Below, piece after piece: positions 21,445 through 36,000 of a stretch of DNA of 64,000 nt. The stretch spans positions 4,899,131 through 4,963,130 of the forward strand of contig NW_003314262.1 of the NCBI RefSeq assembly GCF_000143415.4, in the 5' to 3' direction. Position numbers and translations under genes: made by a program. Every line of letters begins with the position of its first letter. Position 1 is the first letter of the stretch. The notes under the pieces were generated by a model that worked only from the letters and a program-made list of their open reading frames with translations, ran no database searches and had not been told where the DNA came from. The DNA is from Selaginella moellendorffii (lineage: Eukaryota; Streptophyta; Lycopodiopsida; Selaginellales; Selaginellaceae).

Positions 21445-23736
21445 TCAAGCGTTCAATCTTTGCATTTGGACTCCAGTTTGCTCCGAGGAAGAAGCCTTCG
21501 CAGCTCCGGGATCGTCATCGGCGCTGGCAGCAGTGGCAATCGCAGCAGCTTCCGCAACATCTGGCGCCGCTAACACTAGCGGAGGAGGTGCCGGCGCCGC
21601 TTGCGCGCCGCCACTCTCCAAGTCATGCTCCTCCTGATCACCACACCGATTCCCAAAGAACTTCCTCCCACTCCTTCTCGGCCGCTGCTGCTGCTGGAAT
21701 TGGTGATTCCTCGCGTGATTGTGCAGTGGATTCAAGTTCTCCACCGGATAGTAATCCTCCCCGACTGCCCGGAGCATATGATAGACCTCGTACATGGAGG
21801 GCCTTTCCTTTGGGAAGGATAGAACACACGAGCACGCGATCTTGAGCACTTGCATCACCTCCCTCCGCCGCCCGGAGCTTCCGTTGCTGCTATCGCCATT
21901 CCCCGCCGCCAGCAGCACCGACGCCTCCGCCACCAGCGACGGATCCACCGCCTCGGAGACATGGCCGCTCTTGAAGAGCTCGCCAATCCAATCCACCAGG
22001 CTCCTCCTGGAGGAAGAAGACCGCGCGGCAACTCCACCCTCACTGTCACCTCCACCATCACCACTGTCACCGCCACCACCACCACCGCCGCCACCGCCGC
22101 CACCGCCGACGCCAGCGTTACCATCGTTGGGCCGCCGCCCAGTCACGAGCTCCAGCAACACGACCCCAAACGCGTAGACGTCCCCCTTTGGTGTCGCGGT
22201 CGTGGACGCGGCGCTCATGCTAGTCGCCCGCGACAGTGAATACGTCGTGGAGTAGTCCTCGGGCGGCACGTAAAAACCATCCTCGTCACTGTTACTCTTA
22301 CCGCCGGCGCCACCGGGCCTACCGCGCCCGGTAACTATTAGCCTGGCCAGGCCGAAGTCCGTGATTCGCGGCTCCAGGTCCTCGTCCAGTAGAATGCTGG
22401 CCGAGGTGATACCTTTGTGGACGAGTCGCGGGTTACAGCTGTGGTGAAGCCAGGCAAGCCCGCGGGCGGTACCCACCGCCACCTTAAGCCGCGCGGCCCA
22501 GTCGAGCCGCCCCGAGGTGGAGCCGGAGGAGCTGTCGCCCGGAGTGGATGCCGCGGCGGTATGCAGCCGGTTGTAGAGGTTACCGCACGGCATGTGTTTG
22601 TAGACTAAGAGGCGCTCGTTGCCCGCGATGCAGTAGCCGAGGAGGGGCACAAGGTTGCGGTGGCGGACCTTGGCCAGGGCCTCCATCTCCGATCGAAAGT
22701 GCTTCTCGCCCGCGCTGTGCATGGCGGCGCGGCGGAGCTTCTTCACCGCCAGGACGGAGCCGTCACGCAGCGTCGCCTTGTAGAACACTCCAGTCCGGGA
22801 CATGGCGATGACGGCGTCGCGGGAGAATCCGGCGGTAGCGGCGGCGATGTCCGAGAGCCGGATCTTGACGATGGGCTGCTCAAACATGGAGACGAGCACA
22901 GCGCTGGGCGACTTGATCCGCCGGAGCCACGCGTTATCCAGGAGCTCCTCCTCCAGCTCCGCGCCACTCTTGCGCCGCCGCCGCTGCCCACCCAGTGCCA
23001 CCCAGCAGCAGAGGAAGCACGCCGCCAGCAGCGCGAGCGTGCCGCCGGCGGCGACGCCGGCCACCACGGCGGTCCGGGCCCGTGCCGCGCGGTGCGCCGC
23101 CGCGGCGCCGGCGGCACCGCCCTTGCAATTGGCGCCCAGCGGCGCGCCGCACAGCGCCTCGTTGCCCGCGAAGGAGAGCTCCGTGAATGCGTGGAATGTG
23201 TATGGAATCGGCCCCGAGAGGCGATTGTCCGCGACATTGAAATCCCGGAGGCGAGGGAGGAGCCCAATCTGGCCCGGGATCCCGCCCTCGAGCCGATTCC
23301 TCTGGAGGCGCAGCTGATTGAGGTAGAGGCACTGCGAGAGATCCTGGGGGATGATCCCGGAGATGTTGTTCTGCGAGAGATCGAGCTTGACGAGGTAAGG
23401 CAGCATCTGGCAGAGATCGGCAGGGATTGGCCCCGTGAAGAAGTTGCTCGAGAGATCCAGGCCAGTGAGGCTGCTACACTTCCTGAGACCTCGCGGGAAG
23501 GATCCATGGAGTCCAGCGCCGGGGAGGGAGAGACTATAGACCTTGATCTCCGAGGGATGGAGGCACTGGACGCCCAGGAAGTTGCAAATGTTGGCAGCGC
23601 TGGTGTTGAAATCCCACGACTGGAGATACTCGCCCGCTGTGGTGACCGAGCTCTTGATCTCGCGCAGGCACTCCACATCCTCCTGCGCCGCCACCGCCAT
23701 CGCCAGGAGCGCTAGCACCGCTAGCCGCATTGCCAT
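21445..23736 (-). CDS. LRR receptor-like pseudokinase, BIR type
   Basis: Single exon, about 763 residues. The ATG at 23736 precedes a signal peptide (MAMRLAVLALLAMAVAAQ). Next come the N-terminal LRR cap (C-x-E-I...SW-F), about five LRRs (LTGLDLSSNFFTGPIPADLC, YLVKLDLSQNNISGIIP), a paired-Cys end (LCGAPLGANC), one membrane helix (about 22990-23070) and a kinase domain. The kinase keeps the VAIK lysine (LAVKKL) and DFG (ITDFGLARL). It lacks the glycine loop (MSRTGVFYKATLRDG) and the catalytic HRD (LVHKGITSASILL), so it should not phosphorylate. The features match the BIR group, co-receptor regulators of immunity and brassinosteroid signalling. A low-complexity Gly run (about 13 G) interrupts the C-lobe. 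The long antisense frames here are GC-rich shadows. Confidence 0.88.
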   Translation of the reverse strand: MAMRLAVLALLAMAVAAQEDVECLREIKSSVTTAGEYLQSWDFNTSAANICNFLGVQCLHPSEIKVYSLSLPGAGLHGSFPRGLRKCSSLTGLDLSSNFFTGPIPADLCQMLPYLVKLDLSQNNISGIIPQDLSQCLYLNQLRLQRNRLEGGIPGQIGLLPRLRDFNVADNRLSGPIPYTFHAFTELSFAGNEALCGAPLGANCKGGAAGAAAAHRAARARTAVVAGVAAGGTLALLAACFLCCWVALGGQRRRRKSGAELEEELLDNAWLRRIKSPSAVLVSMFEQPIVKIRLSDIAAATAGFSRDAVIAMSRTGVFYKATLRDGSVLAVKKLRRAAMHSAGEKHFRSEMEALAKVRHRNLVPLLGYCIAGNERLLVYKHMPCGNLYNRLHTAAASTPGDSSSGSTSGRLDWAARLKVAVGTARGLAWLHHSCNPRLVHKGITSASILLDEDLEPRITDFGLARLIVTGRGRPGGAGGKSNSDEDGFYVPPEDYSTTYSLSRATSMSAASTTATPKGDVYAFGVVLLELVTGRRPNDGNAGVGGGGGGGGGGGGGDSGDGGGDSEGGVAARSSSSRRSLVDWIGELFKSGHVSEAVDPSLVAEASVLLAAGNGDSSNGSSGRRREVMQVLKIACSCVLSFPKERPSMYEVYHMLRAVGEDYYPVENLNPLHNHARNHQFQQQQRPRRSGRKFFGNRCGDQEEHDLESGGAQAAPAPPPLVLAAPDVAEAAAIATAASADDDPGAAKASSSEQTGVQMQRLNA

Positions 23737-24649
23737 ACCGCCGCCGCGAGCTACTGCATAAAAGACGCACAACCCATGAGATCCTCTCCGCGACCCAGAT
23801 GCTCGATCCCGACGCTGGACAGACCCAACAAGCCCGATTCCACGACCAGTGGCTCGATCGATCGACCCACAGTCCCAATCACTCCAGCCGACCCATTAAG
23901 AGGGGGAAGAACACACATACCCGTGGCGCGAGATGATCGCTCGCTCGCTCCTTCTTCGTTTGTCTCCCTGCCTGGCCTAGGCCGCCATCGCCCTCTCGCT
24001 CAGAGCTGCCCACACGCACTTACCATTGCCATCACTGGGGAGAGAGAAGCGGGGATATTCCCCGCATTTTCGCCATAGCCAGAGCAAGCGCACGAGTTTA
24101 CACACTGGATGCTTCTCTCCCTCCTCTCTCTCTCCTTTGCGCTCCACTCCTCGAGATCGAGGCGATGTGGTGATTTAAACCCTACATTGTCTAGCTAATC
24201 GAGGAAGACCACACTGGAAAATCAAAGAAAAAGAATGGATTTGATGATCTCTCTCTCTCTTTCTCGTCTTTCTCTGTGACACTGTTCCACTGTTCTTCCC
24301 TGGTGCTCGCTTCTTCACAGCGACCAGACCACTATAATGGCTTTGACAGGGAAGCAAGCAAAGAATATATACTCTTCTTTTCTATGATTTGATGAGAACA
24401 AGAGCGCTTTTTTAGGTGGTGGCTAGAGTTACAAATCCCAGGCACGTGATGTTCTTGATTCGATCAAAAACAAACCAAGCTCTGGCTATGGCGGAAGGAA
24501 GAAGCAAGAACACGGAAAGAGCCTCTTTAGTTTTTAGAAAGTTTGTATACCATTCATAGAAGAAGATTGAGATTGTCACAAGCGTTGTCACGGTATATTT
24601 ACAGGTAAGTTTCGTTGTTCTTCTTCTTTGGTACTTGTCTTTGTTTCTT
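23737..24649. other. Promoter and 5' leader of the receptor gene; 3' flank of the bZIP gene
   Basis: No gene seen. CT-rich microsatellite-like patches at about 24110-24140 and 24248-24262 are typical of plant 5' leaders. Short frames here are not supported. Confidence 0.4.
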
Positions 24650-26418
24650 TCAATCGCGCTCGCTGTTGGTATTTGTGTTGTTACAAGGTGGGCCGCGAAT
24701 GCGCTTTTGGAGGTGCTCCAAGCTCGCGACCCGTTGCATGGAAGGCGTGCGATTCATTTTGCTGCCACCACCTCCACTTCCGGAGTTTTCCTGCTGCGGG
24801 CTTTGATGATCTTGGTGGTGAGCGTGATCTTCCTCGTCGATGATTTGGAAAGCCGGAGACTTCTGCTGATGCGGTCGGTTGCAGAAGTTCATCGATCCAT
24901 TAGAGCCAGCTCTGGAGACGACGTTCTCGGCCATCTTCACCTGGATCACCTCAAAGCTGTGAGTAACGAAGAACCAAGGAAGTAAAAATGGGAATTTGTA
25001 AACCTTTGCTCGCAGAGCTTCAACGTCGGACTTGAGCACCCGGTTGTCCACGGCAGCATCGCCAAACTTCTTGTTGATGTCGTTGAGTTGCTTGAGCAGC
25101 GTCGAGTTCTCCACTCTCAGCTGAGCAACTTGCATCTCGAGATCGCTCATGTGAGCTTGCTTCCGTCGCCTCGACCTTCTCGCGGACTCCCTGTTGGATA
25201 GCATCCTACGCAACAACCAAAAGTGTGAAAAATACTACAAACGAACAACGAATGAACTACGATCGAAATAGTTGAGGAAGCATTAGACAAATCTAGTCAC
25301 ACACAAGGCACACACAAAGGCACAAACAACACGCAAACAAGAACAATGAACAACAGGCATGAAGAGCAAGAGATAAAAAAAAGCTTCCATACCGTCTCAT
25401 GCGTTTCATGTCGCTGGGCTCTGTCGATTGCTCCACAGTGCTGTGGTCTGCGTCCCCTTCCTCGTCATCGGAGTGCTCGCGGGAAGAACCACTGGTAGCT
25501 GATGGCTTGTCTTTGTACTCGGGCTTCGGAGGTAGAGCTGGAATCCCACCGGCGACCGTGGCGTTCTTGCTGCTCGAATCATTCGATCCTTTCCGGTTGC
25601 TGGCCTATACATCCCAAACAAAGATTAACTTCGGACTATCTCCAGCATACTCTCTGGCAAGCAAAGCTCATGGATAAGGACAACACAGGCGAAAGAAGTC
25701 ACGTAAAGAAAAAACCAAAGCTCTGAAACAAATCCAAGGTTCTGCCAATGAATAACACACAGAAAAGCTAAACAAACCATGAAAGCAAACAACGAAGAAA
25801 ATCTAGAAAGAAAGATGGCTAACGAGGAAAAGCTCACTGACAACGAAGATGAAATGATCTCTAGCAATGAAGATCACACACCAGGATCTCTAGCAATGAA
25901 GATCATACACCACGAAGATGAAAGGATCTCTAGCAACGAAGATCACACACCACGAAGAAGGAACTACAATTCCCCCAAGAAAGCTATAGGCATACCCGTG
26001 TGAGAGCGACGGCGGCACACGCGAGCTCCAGCCTCTTCTTGAGATAATCCTGATACGCCTCTGGATCGAGCTGGCCGAATTTGCTCTCGCTGCTGGATAA
26101 TCTCGAGAACAAGGGATCTAGCTGCCGATCCTCCACCTCTTCCACACCGCTCTCCTCTGTCACCGGCGCTAGCCTGCTCCCAATCCCAGCCCCTCCAGCA
26201 GCGCTGGCCTGCTGTGGCGCACCTGGAATGCTCGCAGATCTAGCTCCATCCCCCTCTTCCTGGATCGCATCGTCGTGCTCGCGAAGAAACTCCTGGAATG
26301 CCCATTCCGAGTCGCTGCGATTCATACCTCGCGCTTGCGCCGGAGGAGGAGGCGCCATCGCTGCTCCTCCCGCGATGGAGGATGATCGTCGTCTAGACTC
26401 CACAGGTAAAACCCTCAT
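24650..26418 (-). CDS. Group C bZIP transcription factor (Opaque2/bZIP63-like)
   Basis: A nuclear DNA-binding regulator; the group C family in plants works in sugar, energy and amino-acid signalling as heterodimers with group S1. Exon 1 (from the ATG at 26418, or the in-frame ATG at 26358) has the group-typical [13 protein letters not shown]. Exon 2 (about 25606-25395) is Ser/Glu-rich with [11 protein letters not shown] and [10 protein letters not shown]. Exon 3 has the basic region [18 protein letters not shown] and a leucine zipper with several heptads. A small intron (about 24940-25004) separates LRAK from VKMAENVV. The last exon ends with the group C signature [20 protein letters not shown]. 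Intron 1 contains a tandem repeat at 25846-25965. No upstream-ORF array like those of group S1 genes was looked for in detail. Confidence 0.9.
25846..25965. repeat. Short tandem repeat in bZIP intron 1
   Basis: About three copies of a 30-40 base unit built around gatctctagcaatgaagat followed by cacacacca or catacacca. They start near 25855, 25889 and 25925. Confidence 0.8.
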
Positions 26419-26569
26419 CTCTTTGGGATTAAGTCAAACAAGAACAGCTCCTTATACAAACAAAAAGTAAAAGTGGCAAACGTGGCAAACGTGGAATTTG
26501 TATAATCGAAAGATCAAAGCTTGAATGTACAGGATAGAAGAAAAAAATTTCTCTTTTTCTTTGAGATTT

Positions 26570-29291
<2,722 letters not shown>

Positions 29292-29599
29292 GTCTTTCTC
29301 ATCTCATCACGACTTTGATCGGTCAATCCAGACTGCTCGAGCCTTTCTACTCTGTAAGTAGCCTAGACTTTCTACTAAAACTAGTGGACATTCTCTTCCT
29401 CTCTCTTTCCTGAGGAACAGCGTTTCACGGGATTCGAAACCCAGACCGGTTCTATGCCGCGTCAAACACACCTAATCGACGGCGCAGGGCCCGCCACGTG
29501 GGCAGATGCTCTCGCGCGTTGACTGGGCATGGACCCGCGTTCTAGAATTGTATCCTAGCTTTGGGACAGAGAAATTTACGTGATCTTTTCCTTTGATGA

Positions 29600-29705
29600 A
29601 ATGGTCATTTAGCAAAGATACACAAAATCCTCCACGTAAAGATCTTTTGATCTTATCAATGGGCATTTAGCAAAGCTACACAAAAATTCCACATAAAGAA
29701 TGTAA
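29600..29705. repeat. Imperfect tandem duplication, about 55-60 bp unit
   Basis: Two copies of catttagcaaag(a/c)tacacaaaa..tccac(g/a)taaaga, starting near 29606 and 29663. Confidence 0.75.
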
Positions 29706-29744
29706 AGATATATCTATAGACAATGTCAATGTTGTATGGTTGAG

Positions 29745-29768
29745 GCTGTGTGTGTGTGTGTGTGTGTG
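29745..29768. repeat. (GT)n microsatellite
   Basis: About eleven GT units, ending in tgtgggg, directly beyond the stop codon of the oxidase gene. Confidence 0.9.
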
Positions 29769-29781
29769 GGGTTCTGGCCCT

Positions 29782-32024
29782 TTAGAAGTCGATCTCGTCA
29801 ATGCCCAGCATTCTTGGGCCCGGGATGGTTTTTCCAATGGCTTTGCCGCAGAGAAGAACGTTTTGCGGGATCCATGTCTCGGTTCTCGTGGAGTTCTCAG
29901 GATTAAACACGCGGGCATAGCCTTCCTGGCCCAGGTACTGGCGTCTCAAGCACTGGGACCGGATGTTCCACATTCCTACGTTGTCTACCGAGAAGAGAAT
30001 CGCCGTCCAGCCTCTCGGGTACACCTACAAGTTGATCAAAGTTGATAGTCAGCGAACAAAATTTCGTTTCTTTTAGTGTTTTTGGGTGATCGACCAACCT
30101 GTGTTGTGGAGCGTGAAACAGCGTCGACCAAGTTGTACTTGGATCGGCTGCTGGGCGACCATGTTTCGTTGAATCCAAACCTGGAAGAGCAACCACAATG
30201 GATAAGTGATCCGATCCAATCGAGCCCGATCCATACCCGACCACCCAGAAGCTCATCCCGTCCAAATGCCACGACTGGATCTCGTTCTCCGGGTTGACGA
30301 ATACGAGCTCCACAAAGCTCTTGTAATCCAGCTCGAGAACCGACGTCTCCATCACCGGCGAGCCCACGGCACTGGTTCGCATCGATCCCCGCGTGAAAAC
30401 TCCGTCGATATTGTAGAAATCCGCGAGCTTGAGCGGGGTATCGGGTGTGAGATACGACTGCCCGTTGATCGCGAAGCGCGCCTGGTTGTTTAGAGTCACG
30501 GAGGAGCTCGAGAGCTGGATCACTCTCGTGATGGGAATTTGGCCATAGTGGTAAGATCCTTGTGGGTTGGGCCGCGCGGCACCGGTGGTCAAATTCCACC
30601 TTAAAGAAGAAAAAGTGTCAGTGAGCTCGGGCAGGTTCTCGGTCATACCGCGCGGCACTGCTCGGTCTGGCAAGACTGTACTGCGCGGTACTACTTACTT
30701 GATAGATAACGCCTGGTTTAGCGAAAAGTTGACGTCCAAGGGATCCGGGCCGGCCGGGATGGTTCCAGATGCCGCAGTGTTGGAATTTTGGTAGTGAAGA
30801 ATCGCGACGCCGTTGAGTGAGCCGGAGCTGAATTTGGTGCTTGCGACAATGTAGTAGTCCGCGGGGCTCTGATCCATAGTGACGAGCACCGAGTAGGATT
30901 GCCCGAGATGGATGTCGAGCGAATCGAAGCACGTCTTGGCGGTGTAGGAGCCCTCGGTTTCCACCACGCAGAGCTTGTGGGACTGGATCCGGACGTTGAG
31001 TGATTGGGCGGTTCCAACGTTTGAGATACGGAAGCGGTAGATCTTCCCTGCGAGATTGGAAATGCCCGAGTTGATCGATCGAGAAGTTTTTCGCAGGATC
31101 GAGTGGGAGTGATGCTTACCAGATTCGACAGTGAACTTCTCAAAGTTGGCATTGCTACCACCCGCAATGTATGGTGCCTTGCCATTCATAAGAACAACGT
31201 TTGGTCTTCCAATGCCTTGGCTCTTATCCAGTCGTGATCGGCTCGACTGTTTAATCACACAAAGATTTGTCCACCAATCTTGATGTGAGATCGTTGCAAC
31301 AAGAAAAAGAAAGAAAAAAAGAACGCACGCGTTCTTCCACTGACCCGATAGTCTCGAAGCTGCCAATCACCGGCCAAAAGCGTGAAATCGTCCGCGGGCG
31401 GTAGGAAAGGAACGGCAATCACTACGCGATTGGCGATCTGGATTCCACCATAGCCTCCCGCGGCCTTGTGGAAATTGATGGAAGGGTAGTAGAAGAAGGT
31501 CCCGATTTGATCCTTGACTTGGAAATTATACTGCCACGACTGGCCGGGCAAGATCGGGCAATTCGTTCCCGAGACGCCGTCTTGCCAGGATGATCGCCGC
31601 TGCTGGATCCCATTCCTGGATCATGGATCACGAGATTGGAAATGGATTAACGGAAACAAAACCGAAGTGATCATACCAGTGAAAGAGCAGGGGCTCGTCG
31701 AGGCGATTCGTCACGTTGATGTGGAGATTGTTGTTCGTGGTGGTCTTGATCGTGGGTCCTGGAAATTGGTTGTTGATCGCGATCACCTGGGAAGAACAAT
31801 GTGAGATTTGAGACCCCAAAGAAACAGAGCATAGCAAATAGTGCGTGGTGTATGCGTGTGATGATTGATTGATTGATCGATCTTACTCTTTGTGTGGTGC
31901 CCAGCAGTGGCAAATTCTGAAATGTGACTACCCAGTCGAGGAACTGATCTGGATCCGCTGCCTGTGCCGTCGATGCTAGTGCAATAACTGCGAGAATCGC
32001 GAGGAATTTGGCGATGGCGGCCAT
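29782..32024 (-). CDS. SKU5-similar multicopper-oxidase-like protein
   Basis: A secreted cupredoxin-fold protein of the SKU5/pollen Bp10 group, acting at the cell wall. The ATG at 32024 begins a signal peptide (MAAIAKFLAILAVIALASTA). Eight exons follow. Exon 2 has NNQFPGPTIKTTTNNN and ends LFHW, joined to NGIQQRR, so the laccase HWHG copper motif is lost. Exon 3 has GTFFYYPSINFHKAAGGYG, typical of the group. Then come GRPNVVLMNGKAPY, GKIYRFRISNVGTAQSLNVR, and QSWHLDGMSFWVVG in place of the laccase HPFHLHG. The last exon has GMWNIRSQCLRRQYLGQE and ends GIDEIDF. Most trinuclear copper ligands are absent, as in SKU5/SKS proteins, so oxidase activity is doubtful. I see no obvious GPI signal at the C-terminus. 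The gene is divergent from the ABCG gene, with about 1 kb between starts. Confidence 0.9.
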
Positions 32025-33047
32025 GTTTGTCGTCGTGAGGAACAGAGCACTCTGTTTGAAGAAGTGGCGGATCAAATTGTAGAATTCGAGAGCCTTTCCT
32101 ATCAGAGCTGTTGAATTTCGCGGCCAAAGATCAAAGGCGATGGTGACCGTGGAGTTCCTCTGGCGATTTATAGCTGAATTTGCTGAGAGAAGGGGAATTT
32201 CAAAGAAGATGAAGCTTCAAAGCAAGATCGTGCGACTCAAGTTCCGCAATGAGCTGCGTCCAGCGCACATGAACTGATGGAGCGCCCAAAACAAAGTCGA
32301 CGATTCAAGCCGAAGATTCTTGGCAGTAAAAACCGGAGTTGATGATAAAAAACACCTCACAACTAGCACCAAAATTCATGAAAATTCCGCGCTTAGCCGC
32401 AAAGCCAGTTGATCGATCAAGTTACCGATCGACCTAGCTTGCAATTCCGGTGCGAGCGCGTGAGGTTTACTTGCAGCTCCGCGCCCGCTGCTTTGCACAG
32501 CAATTCCACGCGTCCTCTAGAACACACGCAGCGGGCGTGCGTGGGGGCTAGCGGCCGTTGGATGCACTTATCCGCCGGCCACGAATACATAGCGTGGCGA
32601 TATCGGCACTGTTGGATGTTAACGCGTTGGACGGACAGTAGGCAAAAGAATAAATAGCCATGGCCACTGTTGCGATTGTGTCTATATGTTGTTTCTTTCT
32701 CAAGATGTTGCGTAAAGTAACGTGCATTGGATGAATGGATTAAAAGAGTCATATATACGTGTGCCCTAAGTTTGAATTCAAACGTTGGAATATTCGAAAG
32801 CCCTAGAACAGAGTTTAATTCAAACGTTGGAATATTCGCATGCCCTAGAAGAGAGTGAATAGCGCGGGCCGGCCAAGAGGCTATGGGTGCCGTTTGTATC
32901 GCCGCTTGGACTCTCTAATAAATCCACGCTCGGGCTTTGAGCTGTAGCCAGCAACGCGACGAGTTCGCGGACAAATCAACGCTGAAGCGTTTCTTCAATC
33001 CGTCGATCAATCAATCAATCGCTCTGGAGCTTTTGCCAAAAGGAAGA
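32025..33047. promoter_or_regulatory. Divergent intergenic region between the SKU5-like and ABCG genes
   Basis: No gene. Both genes must take their promoters from here. It contains a direct repeat at 32773-32857. No TATA box is clear for either side. Confidence 0.4.
32773..32857. repeat. Two-copy tandem repeat, about 43 bp
   Basis: The unit aattcaaacgttggaatatt is followed by cg(a/c)a(a/t)gccctagaa(c/g)agagt. It occurs twice in direct tandem with few differences. Confidence 0.9.
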
Positions 33048-36000
33048 ATGGCGAGGCCAATCTGGTGGAAGGGCGATGAGGCAGTCACTCTGGATCAATC
33101 GCCCTCCCAGCGATCGTCCTATTATGGCGAAGAGGACGAGAACTACGATTTTAGCTTCCAGAGTAGCTTTCAGGCATCGCCCATGGCTAGAACGATCCAC
33201 GCGACCTCTTCGCCAATGGGCAATGGCGGCTTCAGTCCCTCGCAGCTGGGCAATGGTCCGGATCGCGTGTTCGTGGTCCCTGTCCGGGGATCCGAGACGC
33301 CAATCACCAGGTCCAAGATTCCTCCTCCTCCGCGCGGCCGGATGGGCAGCACCACGCCTGAAATCGAGCGCCGGCTTGCCAATGCCGAGGCCGGCACCGT
33401 CCAGGGCGCTGCGCTGGAGATGTATCGGGTGCTCAAGAAGAATGGATTGGCCGCCCAGGCGGAGAAGGCGATCAAGCGGCTCAACAGTGGCATTAGCGGC
33501 GCGGCGGCGGAGGAATCCCTGCTGGGGATGGAATTCATCCTCAAGGATGGGATCGTGAGCTTCCTCAGGGAGCTCTCCAAGCTCGCGCCTCCAGTTCCTC
33601 AGCAGGTAAATCAATCGCTCGCGAAAATATTTTTAGGGTTCTTCATTTTCTCGTTGTCTACAGGTAGTGAGGTTTTCTGGCGTGCGCCTCAGCGTCTCGC
33701 AAGAACAGGCGCTGGGGTATGAGACATTCGGCGGCAAGCTGCTGGGATGCTTCTTGGGGCCGCTGCGGAATCTACTGCTGGACAGGAAGACGATCAAGAG
33801 GAAGATCGAGGTGCTAAAGGATCTGGATGGATTTATCATGCCCGGCAGCACTACGCTGCTCTTGGGGCCTCCCGGGAGTGGGAAAAGCTCGTTGCTCAAG
33901 GTATTTCTTCAGCCGCATTCATGTGTTTGCTTGGGTAGAATGTTCTTCTTTGGCGTTTTTTTCCTGGAATCCTTGATGGCCGTATTCTCATGATCTTGTT
34001 TCCTTCTTCGTTCAAGTTCTTAGATTGTTCCACCGCAAGGTTCTTCATTTGTCGTCTGGGATCTTTCTCTTTTAGTTTTTGTTTTTTGGTAATCAGCTTT
34101 CGACTTTTTTCAGGTGCTCGCCGGGCGATGTGAATCCAACAAAACCACTAAACTACAAGGAATAGTTTCTTACAATGACCGACTAGCTTCCGAGGTCGTG
34201 CTTACTCGACTCATTGCTTATGTCAATGGACAAGTGAACAGGTATTAAAAGCTTGTAAATCTCCAGGTGCTAACATTGAGCGTTTCTTCAAGGCATTTGC
34301 CGTTTCTAACAGTTCGCGAGACGCTAGAGTTTGCTGGGGATTGCACGCAAGGGATCCGACCAAAAAACTTCACTCCCAGCATGCGGAGGTACTTTGCTCA
34401 AGCTCTAGTGCAAGGGCAGGACCCATACCTGGAGTATGTTCTTCATGTTCTGGGGCTCAAGGCCGTGGAAGATAAGCTCGTTGGAATCGGCCAAGACGGT
34501 CTAAGTGAAACAAACAGGCACAGACTTACAAGTGCTGAGCTAGCAATCGGGACTTACGCAGTAATGATCTATGACCAGCCTTGCTACGAGCAGGACTCGC
34601 AGGCAACGTATGACCTCGTCTTCACCTTGCGTGCGATAAGCCGCATACAACGGTCTTCTGCGGTGATGTCGCTGGTTCAAGTATCTCCAGAAGTTTTCGA
34701 GCTTTTTGACCGGGTGATAGTCTTGGGAGATGGACAGATACTTTACCAGGGACCACGACAAGACGTCTTGGATTACTTCTCTGTGCTGGGGTATGTTCTA
34801 TAGCTTGGCTTTCGAGTTTATCTTAACATGGGATTTTTTTCTCGCTATGCAGATTTTCGAAACCGTCTCATGTTGACACAGCTGCATTCTTGCAAGACAT
34901 TGGAGCAGGTGAAGGCGGTCAATACGTAAAAGGAAACCGGCAACTATATGGGATTGAAGAGCTCGTCGAGGCTTACAAATCCTCAGACTTGTACAAAGAC
35001 ATCGTCCGGATAGTGTCCAGTGACGATGTTGCGTTTACGTACTGGGTGGAGCATGAGCCTAGCATTGGTTTGTCAGTGCGTAAATCCTCAAACGGTGCAG
35101 GTAAAGTGTTTGGAAGTGTTTTATTTGTGTTTTAACCAGCCTTGTACATTCATTGCAGAGGTGGTAGTAAGTAGACTATCCACTAAAGTCGACCAAGCTC
35201 AAGGAATTGAGAGTACTGGGCATATCCAAGAAGGTGACATTGTCACTGGAATTTCTCTAAGGAACGGAAGGATGCAGTATATTGCAGTAGGATCGAAGAT
35301 AACCCGGAAGAGCTATGCTGATGATATATCCAAGGTTTTGGAAGGGGCTAGAGGACACGTCCGACTCCAAGTAGAGCGAAGAGCAACAGAGCAGGAAGTC
35401 GAGAGCTCACAACCAGCGTTTGTGCAAACCTGGTGGGAGTCGACAAAAACAGTCACCAAGCGTCAGCTACGATTTGCAACTCGTCTCAAGATACTTGTTA
35501 TCTTGCGTCTCACTCAAGTTCGTATCGACTGTTCCTTTCTTCATTCATGCGTGATAAGTTTTACAGGTTGTGATCTTGGGCATTTTCGGGGGAGCTATAT
35601 TCTATAACTTCGGTGGATCTCTTGATCCGGGAGAGATGAACATTGTTCGAGCGATCGGCTTTGTTTCTACTTTCAGTATTATGCTTGTCAACGTTGTTCA
35701 ACTTCCGGTGCACATGATTCAGCGGCCGGTTTTTTACAAGCACAGAGCGCAGCGTTTTTTCAGAGTTTCCTCGTATTTAGCAGCTCAGAGCATCGTCAAC
35801 CTTCCACAGTCTATTATGGAGGCAAGGCGCCCATTGCATTTTACTTGTGGATTCTGACCTGGGATTTGTTGTGGCAGGCCCTTCTGTACAGCATTCCAGT
35901 GTATTTTCTTGCAAGACTTTCACTGGAAGAAGCTGGACTTCATTACATTCAGTTCTTTTGGCTATTAGCGTTAGTGGCATACATGGGGTCTTTTCTTGTC

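Larger units (their letters stand above)
29292..29781. other. Intergenic: CDPK promoter and 3' flank of the oxidase gene
   Basis: No gene. It holds an imperfect tandem duplication at 29600-29705 and a (GT)n tract at 29745-29768 (separate entries). Confidence 0.5.

Noticed and set aside
22660-23715. Long plus-strand frame (351 codons) and a minus-strand frame (22743-23678) over the receptor gene
   Set aside because: They are GC-rich antisense or offset shadows of a well-supported LRR pseudokinase. They show no domain and have Arg/Ala-rich composition.
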